In this document: positions 29,354-40,485 of the stretch, in pieces
Numbering within the stretch: the first letter of the stretch is position 1
How the letters are laid out: the number at the start of each line of letters is the position of its first letter
Origin: Tubiluchus corallicola
Taxonomy: Eukaryota > Priapulida > Priapulimorpha > Priapulimorphida > Tubiluchidae
Assembly (NCBI GenBank): GCA_030141605.1
Contig: JAQGDQ010000045.1
Span: 806,001-870,000 of the forward strand
Length of the DNA: 64,000 nucleotides
Reading direction: 5' to 3'
Made by a program: the position numbers and the translations under genes
Notes under the pieces: generated by a model
Told to the model about the DNA's origin: nothing
What the model saw: the letters and a program-made list of their open reading frames with translations, nothing else
Databases searched by the model: none

Positions 29354-32276
29354 GTATATGTATATGTATATATGGTGCTGCACTGAAATATGCTGATCAT
29401 AGCACAACGAAAATGTGGTAGGAGGTGCTAACTCATTATTATGAGTTTATACTACAATTACTGCTAAAAGTGTGTACCATTGACATGCAGATGTAAAGCC
29501 AAGCAACACTGTATGTTATGAAAAACACTTTTAAGTTCACTAGGTTGGATGCTTTGAATATTACTTGCTATTTTGTCCAAAGTGAACAGCATTACAACAA
29601 CATAGTGGTATAAAATTTTTTCGAGTAACCTTACTTTTCTTACTGTATAATTTGGTTTTTGTACATTCACTAGATGCATCTCACCAATTCTACCGCATTT
29701 CTGAAACTCCCTACATTGTCTAAAAAATGACTAATGACAGATGAAGTTTAGCAGCAAAGGTTTTTTTATTTGCAGCTTATGCATTCTTGGACTATGAAGA
29801 TAGGAGAGATGCAGAGGTAAGTGTTCATTGTATAGTAAATTGTATACTATATACATACATTTGTATTTTAATTTTAATGGTAAACTTGTATAATCTACAC
29901 AATTTTAAATAATTCATACACTTAATATGTTCATTATGTTTTGTTTGCAGTCGATGGATACTAAATAGTAACTTTCATTTTTAGATACAAAGTCTATCTA
30001 ATTTGTGTGCTTGCGTTGCTTTCTCTATAAGCTGCTTATTTTTGTGATCACTTGTAATTGTAAATTAATCTTATATGTACAAAATGTTGTGTACTGTTAT
30101 TATATTGTGCAAGTTCAAATTGCTAATTCAGCTACCGTATTATGTCAGGTTTTGTCGGTCTTTGATTCTCGGAATCTCGAGTCTCAGGTTCTGTTCAATT
30201 TGCTCAAGCGGGCAGCGGAATTCTAGAGAGTGTTTGTATGTTACTCACGGAAAGTAGTTGAGTACTGAGCAGTTTGTCAGTCAGAAAAGAGTTGTATGCA
30301 CACGGGCAGTCTCGGCTGCATAGTTCAATTCATGAGCCTGGCCAGTCTCTGCTGTTGCTAATCTGTTCAGTTCTTGGCACTATTTAAGTCTCTCACGATG
30401 CCCTGCAATGTTTCGTGCAGGCAAGATTCCTGGGTAACGTTTTATCTTTTTATATACTTTTTATTTTTCTGGGGATTCCAAGTACATATTGTTCACTTTT
30501 CTTTGAATACATTTAGTCAAAATAACATTTTTTAATTGGGCTGATATGTGTAATTGGGCTCAAATGGGCACATATAGCACTTTAGCTGTTATGAATATAC
30601 ATGCTAATTTTTGTTTAAATATCATGGATATGGTAAGTTTTCAAACTTATGGCACAGAGTGCAGTGAGCTACTAATGTGTTTAAATGCTTAGTAATTTTT
30701 AATAAGTAATGTACTCATTTTCATAGCACTTTGTTGCCCATAATTGAAACATAGTTACTATCAAATAATCATTTGCAAACTGTGATAACAAATCGGATGA
30801 AGTTGGAGTTTGTATGCGTGGTTTACACAATATAGCTGTTTTGTGTTATCAAGTTATCGTGAAAACACGCAAATCTAAATTATTTTGCTTTTTCTACCAA
30901 AGGATGTGTTGAACATGAAAGTAAATCAGGTAAGCAGGCATGTTGAACAAGTCATAACTCATTGCTTCATAATTTATACTAGGATGCAATCAAATACGAG
31001 AATGGAAGAGAAGTATTGGGCAACAACATAGTTGTGGAGTGGGCACGTGGGCCAGGAAGAGGTCGTGGGGGCGGTGGTGGTGGATTCGGTGGTCGTGATT
31101 TTGGAGGTGGGCGAGGTTACTATGGAGGTAGAGGAGGCGGTTTCAGAGGAGGTGGAAGATATGGAGATCGTCGGCCTGATCCTGTAAGATCTACTTACTA
31201 ATTTTTGTAGAAATTGTGGTAGAACTGATTGACGCCTTTAGCCGAATGTCATAATTACAAGACCGAGCTCCCCTTGTGTTAAACATATCTGGTCCAAAAA
31301 TTTTACCTGGTTAATGGAATACTGAGTTAACTACTTAAAACTGTTCAAGCATTCATATTGCCCTAGTATTTTGCCTATGGAAATTACCGCGATTTTCCAA
31401 GAAGGCAAGGCAATAATTTTTAGTGCGCAATAATTACACATTTAGCAAAATTATTTGTAGTAGCCCTACCTGATGCCTGCAACTCCTAGATATTGTGAAT
31501 TATCAAATGCCTGCTGTCAAAAATTCACCTAACATGTGTCTAAACAGTGTTTTTAAGTCTACCGAGTGATGATGAAGCTGCAGGCAAAACACATTTGTAC
31601 ACGGTGCAGTACATAGTACACCGCAAACATGACGTTGAATCCTATTTTAAGGTTTTTATTGTGGTTTGCATATTTTTTACCAGGTGCACGTATGTGAATT
31701 AAATGTTGCTTTTGGATTTTGATATTTCATTTCTTCGTCAGAACAGTAGCTAAAATGCAATTAGTTTCACTTTGTGTTAAAAATTTAATTTTTGATATGA
31801 TGAAATTGTTCTGTAGTCACGTGATGAGTGCTTCAAATGTCATCGCACTGGTCACTGGGCTCGTGATTGCCCCGAGGACAGAGGAGGACGCTCTAGTTCT
31901 GGTCGTGGACGCAGGTCCAGATCACGCTCCAGTGAAAGGTATTATTATGTTTCTGTTTTTGTTTCTGTTTGCCTTTTTATAGTAATACTGCAGATATTCA
32001 CTTATACAAAATTCAAAATATTTTAAATTTTGGAGCTAGGATCTAATCAAACCAGCGAAAATATGATTACATATATGACGTCATTATAAAATTTTAAACT
32101 TGTTTGTTAAAGAATTAGTTATGTTTGCTGATGTTTGTTTGCTCCACAGAATATTAGTCACTAAACAATCAATGTATTGGAAAAATAAATAAATAAACAA
32201 ATGAACACAAATTTATTAAGAAAATTTTTGTATTTTTTCTAGATCTCCTTCGAGAAGCCGTTCTAGAAGTGGCTAA
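22636..32276 (+). CDS. SR splicing factor, RRM plus CCHC zinc knuckle (RSZ type), 6 exons
   Basis: Nuclear RNA-binding splicing regulator. Exons: 22636-22750, 28909-28920 (12-nt microexon), 29776-29816, 30983-31183, 31817-31938, 32243-32276; together 174 aa. One RRM at residues 1-79 has RNP2-like VFVGRL and RNP1-like AYAFLDYED. A Gly/Arg-rich linker follows at 80-115. A CX2CX4HX4C knuckle uses C128, C131, H136 and C141 (ECFKCHRTGHWARDC), and a short RS tail ends SPSRSRSRSG. The RRM-knuckle-RS order resembles SRSF7 and plant RSZ proteins; the Gly-rich linker is more like the latter. The orthologue name is left open. The start at 22636 begins directly before the RRM. Intron 1 is 6.2 kb and contains an antisense transposon-derived ORF. 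Confidence 0.85.
23427..23525 (+). mobile_element. Possible left terminus of a hAT-like element
   Basis: CAGGGCTCGTACGC followed by several 'ATATAGAACATTTT' / 'AGGAATTATAG' modules resembles a hAT end and its subterminal repeats. Similar modules recur at 25900-25965, on the far side of the antisense transposase-like ORF. A matching right terminus was not found, so this is tentative. Confidence 0.3.
24069..25342 (-). pseudogene. hAT-type transposase-derived ORF with coiled coil and Lys/Ser-rich repeats
   Basis: The minus-strand frame 25342-24143 is open for about 400 codons. Its start HHWNKVFKVE...KPKYLLITKVVKASLSLSHG followed by SDVERGFNVN matches the C-terminal dimerisation block of hAT transposases (W...LSLSHGNADVERGFS pattern). 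It continues into a charged coiled-coil region (EEEARRDAELVREQRRLDRK) and then six or so SSSKSxxKKISGT-type repeats. At about 24285 the repeat homology passes into another frame, which runs to a stop at 24069 and ends PPLTKKKKNND, so one base appears lost in an A/T run. Stops at 25343 and about 25410 interrupt homologous-looking sequence upstream, and the N-terminal zinc-finger and catalytic parts are missing. It lies antisense in intron 1 of the SR gene. Dead element versus spliced host gene is not resolved. Confidence 0.55.
25431..25480. repeat. Inverted repeat (hairpin)
   Basis: ACTGCTGCTGCGTCGTTCCC is followed about 10 bp later by its near-perfect reverse complement GGGAACGACACAGCAGT. The arms extend through TTATA/TATAA at the centre. 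It lies just upstream of the antisense hAT-like ORF. Confidence 0.75.
25674..25756 (-). other. Possible antisense exon encoding a hydrophobic segment
   Basis: A GC-richer 83-nt stretch bounded on the minus strand by an acceptor (TTTTTACAG) and a donor (GACCG|GTTAGT). One frame reads VGILIASLMVLVYALTAGE, then RKIRRSPT, like a signal-peptide core followed by basic residues. Neighbouring exons were not identified. It could be a small secreted-protein exon nested in the SR gene intron, or chance. Confidence 0.2.
26930..27120. repeat. Degenerate GRT trinucleotide tract
   Basis: Low-complexity plus-strand sequence of GGT/GAT/AAT triplets, which opens both strands artificially. Not coding. Confidence 0.7.
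27134..27645 (+). repeat. Dispersed repeat family, copy 1
   Basis: About 510 bp aligning by eye with 39963-40475 in the same orientation. Shared blocks include TAGCATTA(T/C)GCTT, TCTTAATAATTT, CACTGATTCAC, AAGAGTGTGCT(G/A)CGAATG and ACAAAATTTCAA. The copies are clearly diverged. No termini or coding capacity recognised. Confidence 0.65.
28909..28920 (+). other. 12-nt microexon of the SR gene
   Basis: GAAGTGGAATGG sits between an AG and a good donor (GTAAGT). It inserts Gly-Ser-Gly-Met between beta-2 and RNP1 of the RRM. Its length is a multiple of three, so including or skipping it keeps the frame. Skipping gives the spacing of SRSF4/5/6 RRMs; inclusion gives a longer glycine loop like SRSF1. 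Confidence 0.5.
29261..29400. repeat. Inverted repeat around an AT/TG microsatellite
   Basis: The arms 29261-29286 and 29375-29400 are reverse complements at about 22 of 26 positions (GTGATTAGCATA against TATGCTGATCAT). They enclose TCTCTC and (TA)n/(TATG)n sequence. It lies in intron 2 of the SR gene and could be a degenerate MITE or hairpin. Confidence 0.6.
30149..30253 (+). other. Candidate poison exon in SR gene intron 3
   Basis: A GC-enriched island in an AT-rich intron. A possible branch site TGCTAAT lies about 27 nt before the acceptor TATGTCAG, and a donor-like GTAGTT follows base 30253. Joined to the preceding exon in phase, it reads 25 sense codons and then TAG at 30224. SR protein genes commonly autoregulate through such premature-stop exons; that role here is inference. 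Confidence 0.3.
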
Positions 32277-33642
32277 TTTCTTAAGACTATATATTATACA
32301 ATAAGTTGTGTATTATATATGGCATCTTATTATATTTTCTGTAAAACTGCTACAATATTTAGAGATTTGTAACTTTGTATTTTTTTTTTAATTTTTCATG
32401 TATCAAATTATAGTTGTTTAGACATTCCTTATTAAAATATTAATTAGCATAGATGTCATAAAATATAAGGATCCAGTTTGCTGTTTGATTTTTATTTATT
32501 TCAAATTTTTTCGCAAAACTTTCGAATGCTTTTAAATAATTATTTTATGAAGAAGTGGGAAGTTCTTTTCATTAGCTTGACGTTAATTTGCAGAGTTTAC
32601 AAAATTATACATAGTTCGTGGATATGGGTTAGGTAACCAAAGTTATATTAAAATAAGCGTAGTTAGCATGCATGCATTAAAATAATACCCGGACTTTATT
32701 TGCATAAATTTTTCACACTGAGGATAAGTTTTGCACATGCCTCTCAATTTTGGTTTATAGTTGACAAACCTCTGAAAAGCAGCTTTTACTATTATCAGTT
32801 CACCGAATTTCTTAAGATAAAAGATAACCAATAAAATACCACCAGTTATTGTAGGTCATCCAAAAAACTATTTGTTGCTGAACTTGTAGTGTATAGAACA
32901 ATATGATATGTAGCATATTGGAGTTTTTTCAAGTGATCTGTAGTGGCTGTGTAGTACAACTGAATACAAAACTTTTGCAAGAGACTGGTTACATGCTTAT
33001 CAAGTAATTACTGTGCTATTATATAATGTTTAAATATTTCTTATAAAACATGTACTAAGTTACTTTTAAAGATAGCAAAAAGTAGAAAGTTGTGCTTTGT
33101 TGGAATTGAATAGTTTTTGACTGAAAAGAAAGGTTACTTGTGTTCAAAGCCAAACAGCAAAGCTGTTACTTTGCATAATGGCTTACATCTTGACTTTGAT
33201 GGAAATGTGGCTGCTGACTGGTTTTTATTTTTTATCATCAAACATAAAAAGTATTGTACAACTGCATGCATATAATCTTATGTGTGATTACCTTCTAAAT
33301 GATTCATATTGGATTTTCATTTTTTTCTTTGATAATTGCTAATCTTGTTTGTATAAGGAATCAAGTTCTGCAAAATGGAAGCTTCTTAAGTTTTACCTCA
33401 TTTAAATTTGTCTGTACCACAACATTATTATTATTATTATTTGTGTACTGTTGTCAGCTAATAAAAACATTTGTGTGGCAGTACCCTTTTCTTGATGAAA
33501 TTTCTTTTCTGATATAAGAAAGCAACGAATTTGGCCAGGAACCGTGTCATGTTGTATAAACGAGGAGTGTTGACTGAGTCCATTTTAAGCTGTCCTAAGG
33601 TTTTGTGAATTTAGACATAGCAATTGATGATATGGTTAGGTT
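32277..33642. other. SR gene 3' UTR and intergenic DNA
   Basis: AT-rich, with ATTAAA at about 32431 as one plausible poly(A) signal. No ORF or RNA gene recognised. Confidence 0.4.
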
Positions 33643-33644
33643 TA

Positions 33645-34166
33645 CCGTATATACTTGTGTACAAGTCGAATTTTTGGGGGCGATTTTAACGTGAAATTTT
33701 TGGGAGCGACTTGTACTTACGATATGTTTTTGGGAGATGTCGCTAGAGAGTCATCTACAATACGAATATGTAAAGAAATAATCCTTCATTATATGCTGGA
33801 CTGAATGAACACTCATACTGTGATACTTCACATTACAAACAATTATGCCCAATGAAAGGCCAGGCCGCATTATCATGGATTGCATTGAGGGCCCTCAACA
33901 CATATACATGTATATCTGTATACATGTGCATATATATACATCGGGTAGGCATGATATACTCGGCCCAGGCACTTCCATGTATCTTACACACTAACACAGT
34001 AGGATATTGATTTATTACTCGGCCATTGTTGACATCATTTACTCTGGAAGATCTTAATATTTTATGGTCGACTTATACACAGGTAATATATAAAATGATG
34101 CAATTTTTGGTATTAAAATGCACATCGACTTGTACATAAGGTCAACTTGTATACACGTATATACGG
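33645..34166. mobile_element. 522-bp MITE, CCGTATATAC termini, TA target site
   Basis: The left end CCGTATATACTTGTGTACAA and the right end, read on the minus strand, CCGTATATACGTGTATACAA match at nearly all positions, and both are flanked by TA. Further copies of the terminal motif (CGACTTGTAC, CGACTTATACAC) lie subterminally at both ends. No coding capacity. Superfamily uncertain. Confidence 0.75.
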
Positions 34167-36329
34167 TAATAACTCTCAAGCTAGTATTTTTCAATTGTGT
34201 AAATAGCAGTTACTGTCTTGAAGTGTCTTTCCAAATACACACTAAATAACAGTGAAACTCCGTAAGCTCTTCAGTTTATTTGTAAGTACTCGATTAAACA
34301 CAAATAAAAGTAATTATTGCACTACAAATGCCTCTTTAAAATGTTGGTCATCAAGAACAGTTTAGAAAACATCACATCAACATATTAAAATAGGCAGTAA
34401 TACTATTTATTTACACATTAAAATATTCTACCACACATGGACAACAATGATGTGGTTATTGTATAAAAACTCATTGTTCAAATCGCAAATGATCCTGTAT
34501 TTTTACTTTGTAGTACTACCAATTAATTTAAAAATCAAGGTTCCATGATGCTGAGAAAATTATTGTTACGTGAGCTATTAATAAGATCTCTTGGTCATAA
34601 GTGTAAATGGAATTGCCAGTCCCAATTTAAATTTAAGCTGTTAGGGTCTTTTTTTACTCTGGTAATTTAACGTTTTTACAAGTGGAAAAATTATAGTAGC
34701 ATTTTTGGCTAATGGTTTCTTATAATAATAGTACAGTGTATGAATATTACTTATTAACTAACAGCATGAATATTTGATGCAAATTTGATTAAATTTAATT
34801 TATTTTTAAAGATTGAAAGTGAGAGGCGTAATACTGGCAACTGACAATTGTAGCAGATGGACTGAATTTATCATGATTTGAAACAGCAATGCTTGAATAT
34901 ATACCCATTCACCTGAATGGTTAGTTCCAGATGTATTGACCGAACAAGTTTGTAATCTTTATGGATTTACCGCAGGGTAACTTTTGTGGTTTTATGACAG
35001 TTTTGGGCAATTTCAAATGACCTGAGATTATACATTGCACTTTCGAGGTAACTACCACACCACTATAAAATAATTACTACATTATTTTCATTTTACATTA
35101 TAATTAATATAAAATTAATATTGCAACAAGATCACTTTTACTGTATGTATAACAGATTCAGGACTGGCTACACAATAATCGTGGTATACTTACATAAATT
35201 AGTTGCATATATCAGAACTTCACATATCTACAAAATAATCTCAATACAAAACGCCTCTAAAAGTGCTCTGCCTTTATAACAGGCTGCACCTTTGATTTTT
35301 AAATTGCAATGTAACATACTTTCAAACAGTGACGGCTACATGCTCTCATTAAACCTAATAACATATTGTTATTATATCGACAATAAATTATTCAGTATTT
35401 TATTTTTATAGACAAAAACAGATATTACAACAACTTAAATAAGATTATTAAATGGCAAAACACAACACAATTATAGTGTATAATTATTATGGATGTAATT
35501 CCAATAAAAGTGCATTGAAAACAACACCAGTCTGTGCATCATCATATGCTGCAAAAGTTTCAAAACACGATCTGGTAAAAATTAAAATTCTATTAAAAAT
35601 GATTATACGAATATTGCTTATTGGAATGAACTTTGATGCAACAAAGCATCTTTATCACATTACATGTACGTAGTCTACTTTAATTAGACTTGAACATACT
35701 GCTAAACGATTGAAAACTCTAAATGCGTAGGTATATTAAATGAGTTCATAGTAAATAATGATATATAATAAATAAAAATAAATAATAGATATCACTTTTG
35801 TATAAATAAACTTGAGAAAGGAATGTGAAAAAAATCACACAATAATTTACGACTAGTGTTAAACATCTGACAGAAATAGAACAAGTTTCTGTCGTTTTGA
35901 TAACAGAAGCTATATTATAAATTATACGAGTGCATAGACTCATACAATACACAGGTTTTCTGGTCTGGCAGTAGGATTCTTTAATAAGTAATTTGAAATA
36001 CTGCAAACGATAATGGGAACTCTGCATTAATTTTCACTTGGTAATATTTCAATCAGAACAGACTGTAAAATTTTACTGCTAGCAGGCCTTATTAAGACCT
36101 TTGGGTTATTACATTTAGCCTAGGCGTTTAAATAAAACTAGTCTGTCTAAGAGGCCACCAGTTTAATTCAGACTACCTAGGCGTAATCGAAGCAGTGATT
36201 TACAGTAGATGAACTATAACAACTAACTATGCAAATCAAATTCGATATGATAAAAAATAACATATCATGAATGTCTTTTATAAATAATACAGATCTATTG
36301 CTGACAATATTTACAATAACAACTACTGG
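34167..36329. other. Intergenic DNA and 3' UTR of the Onecut gene
   Basis: No gene seen. Minus-strand AATAAA signals are present at 35757-35790 (TTTATT-rich complement) and could end the Onecut transcript. A 73-codon plus-strand open frame at 35452-35673 looks like chance. Confidence 0.4.
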
Positions 36330-36595
36330 CTAACTTTTGATCATTTTGTCGTTATGTTCATCTTTCCACTTGTCCAATGATCTTCTGCGGGCGTTCATGA
36401 AAAAATTGCATACTGTCGTCAATTCTAGGCCGAGTTGCTTAGCTATCGTCATTTGCATTTCTTTCGATGGACGTTGAGTTTCCTTAAAAATGGCCATGAG
36501 AGTTCGACGTTGAATGTCAGTAAAAACAAGGCGTGGTTTCTTCGGCTGAGGCGGTTGTGACACTTGGTGTTGCTGTTCCTCTTTTCGTTTGCAAG
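36330..36595 (-). CDS. ONECUT: Onecut (HNF6-type) homeobox gene, last exon
   Basis: Transcription factor with one cut domain and a divergent homeodomain. The exon starts after the acceptor TTGTTCGCAG in phase 1 and reads CKRKEEQQHQ, a basic linker, then a homeodomain from KKPRLVFTDIQRRTLMAIF to NFFMNARRRSLDKW. It ends DKMIKS followed by TAG. Phe at homeodomain position 48 and Met at 50 define the Onecut class. The residues before the homeodomain match the vertebrate LAACKRKE junction, where the cut-domain exon is normally joined. That exon and all N-terminal exons must lie at higher coordinates, and none was found up to 64000. The C-terminal tail is very short. Confidence 0.92.
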
Positions 36596-39500
36596 CTGCG
36601 AACAAAAAACGCACAGGTTACTAAGCAACTAGGGCTCCAACACAAGCATGTCAATCTGCAAATAAACCTTTCTCTCAGGTAATGTCACTGGCTAAGCCAC
36701 TTTAAATATAGCCACGTTTCAGAGAGAGAAGCAGAGTGAGCGAAAGTAGTGACAAATTAGGTCTGTATGTCATTAGGTACTAAAGAATGCCTACTATGAC
36801 AGCTTAGGAATATATGTAAAAACTTTCTTGATGACGCATGCTGAGAAAAATCTTTGCTTTGTATTTGATATAACAAATATTGACATAACTGTTTTTTGGG
36901 ATAACTAATATAAATAGCTAGTAAAATAAGTGACGGAGACTTGACCGAATGCAGTAGACCAGTCTAATGGCCTTGAACAAACAAAGTCCTTCAATTAAAT
37001 ATGTAACCATATGTAAACAGCTATGGTATTTAAAAGCTCCGAATAAAGTTAGAAAAAAGTAAAAAGTCCTGAAGCAGAAAAAAGATCATAAACATGTCAT
37101 TTTTATTCAGTTATGCGTGTTCAGGACTGAGTGGGTAGATGGACATCCTTTACGTGAGTGGACACAGCCACCCAGAGTTTGATACTCACTCCGGACAGTA
37201 TCATTTGTAGTTGAAACACCTTTGCTGGTTGCAATGCCTTACGTCTTTGATAATGAGCTAGGTGCTAGTCATGCCACAAGCATTTATTGAGTAGGCCATG
37301 TCTTTGAATGATGGCTTCCGATTTGCAATGACCAGATGTGTAGTGAAGAAAATCAGCTGTAATGGTGTAATGTTTTATTTCTGTTGTTTTTGTATTCTGT
37401 TCTACTTCACTATCTTCAGTGGCTCAGGTTTTGAGAGTGTAAATCTCATATATTCCTTTGAAATCATTAGAAATGGTTTCGCTATTCCAACTGTAATGCC
37501 CAATTCTAGCTCATTTCACCACGTCTTGTCTTTCTTCAACATTTCTTTCGCCCGCAATTCTACTTTCGCGAAAATGGGCAATTTCTAGACCTTCCCTATT
37601 TCAAAGCACGCCGTTCGGGTGTAGCAAACAACCCTGTCATTCAGTGACGAACAGTGAATAGGCGCATTTCTTCCTCGCCTAATGGGACCTCGTCGAACAA
37701 CAAACATCGCGTGAACGCCAGCAGAGGATGAAGCCCCGTCGTCAGGTATGCCCATGCTAGTGTACACAATAATTCATGCAGTTACATAAGGTGTGCAAAT
37801 AACTGAAATACGGTTAACGTTGGCAAGTTCAGTTTCTCTCTCATGTCGAGAAATGCACGCCGTTCGTAGAGAGAATGTTGCACCACATTTTGATTTTTGA
37901 TTAATTTTATGCAATTTGCGGTGAACGTACAATAAAAGCGCACCATATCATTACTTTCAGTGATATGTGTGATATTCGTATATTTGAGCTTTATTTTGTT
38001 CAACACTTTTTGTGTTTTTAACAAATGATTTTAATTGACACAAATGATAATGCAGTTGACAATAAGTCTACATTTTAGTATTATGTAAATGTAAATCCAC
38101 TGCGTTAATGTTATTAACTTGCAACGGTAAACTTTTTTCTATTTGAAAAATTATAGCCAAGTAACCTGTATTAAATTGCGCGTAATCACCGAGAACATAA
38201 TTTAAATTCTGTTTGTCAGAAACAAAAAAGCAAAATCTAGTGCATTGTTAAGAAGCATTGAGAAAACTACTCTACATCCAAGAACTGATTATTAGTTCTG
38301 TATACTGTTCATAACATGACACTACTTCATATCTGTAACCACGCCAGTTAGCAAAGATGCAAATTAAGCTGTCAAATAGTAAAGACTGAATGTGTCTAAA
38401 AGGAGGCAGGCTTAATTTCTATGACATCGTTTGTACGTATGAAATATACAATACACGAGCCAAAAGAATTTAGTTGCGTTTTCTGAACACAAACGAGACC
38501 CGGAGCAGGCAGTTCACTCTAATTATGCAATTATCATAGTAGAATACCCAATTAGGGCGGTTTAGACGGCCATATAAGGTCTGAATCAGAGTCCTTTTCA
38601 GCAGTTTTATGCATACATAAATAATTCAGCGTAGATAATGTAGCGTGAGAGGCGACTGAATGTTCGGATGCAACACGGATGTAGTGAGGATAAAAGGAGC
38701 AATTTCTGCACGGATGATCGAGAGATGTTCACTGATGTAGCGTGGGTAAAATCAGCAAGCGACACACCTGTTCGCCTCCACAGCTTCTCATCGCGAGAGA
38801 AGTAATCTACCTACTCCTAGAAAGTTAAGACGATTTCGCTGCGCACAAAAAATTAAAAATTGAACCGGTATGTAGGTGTACATTTTCTCAAATGGTTACT
38901 AATTATTTTTAACAAAGGCAGTACATTCATAACGAATGCAGTGGTTATAAAATTGAGGATAATCTCAGAACTAATAACTTTAGTTGTAGTCAAATTTAGA
39001 ATGAGCCCCTATCCACACTGAAATAGTTTCGTCAGTGTAGTAGTAGTTCGTAAGTTGCATTATTTTGTAGCCAGAACTTAGCAACTTTGCAAATGGTATA
39101 GAAAATCTAAAAAAATTAATTAATCACACTCATAATAGTTATAATTGTTTTTGCTAGGCAGAGTAGTATTGTAGCAGAGCTTGTAAAAACACATCTTTAG
39201 TAGGTAATATTAGATAAATATTATTCTAAAAAATTTTATGCGATCACCTATGAACATTTAGTTATCATCTTCGATATACATATAATGTGATATATGTATA
39301 TTGATACACATATAATGTGAGTGATGCAATAGCAATTATAACAAGACACGATGGCACCTTTGTAGATTTTCACATACTGTTGTGATTTAAAGATCTTTAC
39401 GTTATGGCTTATGAGTTTCGCTAACATAAGTTTTTTTGTTTTCATATTTTTACAGTTCAGCACATTACAAACTATAGCGTAGCACTCAATGGCAGATCTT

Positions 39501-39652
39501 ACTTAATGTAGATAGTCGTGGCGGGACCACGCCATCCCTATAAGATGAGACTCTGAACCAGCAGAAGTGCGTTAGCCGCGTGTTCGTGTGAATACACATC
39601 ATTCTTCATCAATGAGCTAATCAGTAACACGAATGTAATCATCGAACTACCA
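36596..39652. other. Onecut intron, no further exon seen
   Basis: No cut-domain or other recognisable exon on either strand. The plus-strand open frame 37298-37588 contains a hydrophobic run but shows no family match. 38466-38830 is less AT-rich, with homeodomain-like ATTA/CAATTA sites, and could be regulatory. Confidence 0.4.
38570..38579. promoter_or_regulatory. CArG box (SRF site) candidate
   Basis: CCATATAAGG fits CC(A/T)6GG exactly. Its inner TATAAGG could also act as a TATA-like element. It sits about 2 kb upstream (minus strand) of the Onecut homeodomain exon in a less AT-rich stretch. A 10-bp match alone is weak evidence. Confidence 0.25.
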
Positions 39653-39680
39653 AACCCAGCGGTCACCCATCCATTACTTA
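39653..39680 (-). repeat. 5S rRNA-derived fragment (SINE3-like)
   Basis: Read on the minus strand, TAATGGATGGGTGACCGCTG corresponds to the conserved 5S rRNA segment GTACTTGGATGGGTGACCGCC. Only this part is kept; a MITE begins directly upstream. It is more likely a 5S-derived SINE relic than a functional gene. Confidence 0.4.
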
Positions 39681-39681
39681 A

Positions 39682-39960
39682 AGGAAAACCGGACAATTGA
39701 TTAAACTCAATCTCACTTTAATTTACTGTCTAAAATATACATTGTCGGCCAAGCGAATACGACAGAAAAGCGCCATTGCCAGTCTTAGTGGATTGGCTGA
39801 GCCGCGCATAGCTTTGAGAGTTTAACAAAATTTAACTATCCGAGGTAATTATTATTTAATCTAAGCTTTGATTTAAAACAAGCTGTTGTAGTTTTCAATA
39901 TTTCAGAGCATACACGTACTTTATTTTGTACTAATGTTTACACAATCGTCCGGTTTGCCT
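39682..39960. mobile_element. 279-bp MITE with TTAA target duplication
   Basis: The left end AGGAAAACCGGACAATTG and the right end, on the minus strand, AGGCAAACCGGACGATTG differ at two positions. Each is flanked by TTAA (39678-39681 and 39961-39964). TTAA duplication is typical of piggyBac-type elements, though the terminal bases are not the usual CCC. No ORF. Confidence 0.75.
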
Positions 39961-39962
39961 TT

Positions 39963-40475
39963 AAAGGCGAAGAAATGAAAACTTTAAAGCATATCGTAAA
40001 AATGTTTTCATACGAAGTTACATTAATTAGCATTACGCTTGCCAATTTGAAAGACTTATGGATTTAGAAAAGGAAGCTCTTAATAATTTCAAATAGTCGC
40101 ACCACTTTGTAAAAAAACGGCGCTGCATCGCCATTTCTTTGTGTACCCACTGATTCACTAAATAACACATTATTGATCTTATTGACAAGATACAGTAATT
40201 CTTATATTTTTGCTTAATTAGTGAAGAGTGTGCTACGAATGTTCTGATTATTTTGACAAACTTTACCCAATATTATCTAAATTTGATTCAAACGACTTAC
40301 CGTTAAAATAGCTGCGCTTAACGGTCATCGCGGGAGTTTAAATTTACAAGTTTCATATACTGTTTTTCCAACCGCAAGCCTTGTGTGCAATGAGATAGCA
40401 TGCAAATGATACAAAATTTCAACGCGATTTTTTAAGGCTTATTTACGAAGAATGTTTTCTTGTGATATAGCTTTG
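39963..40475 (+). repeat. Dispersed repeat family, copy 2
   Basis: Diverged same-orientation counterpart of 27134-27645, starting next to the TTAA MITE. No coding capacity recognised. Confidence 0.65.
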
Positions 40476-40485
40476 GCCACTCTGC

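Noticed and set aside
37298-37588. 96-codon frame with hydrophobic segment
   Set aside because: No family match, no supporting splice sites, and the hydrophobic run reflects T-rich sequence.
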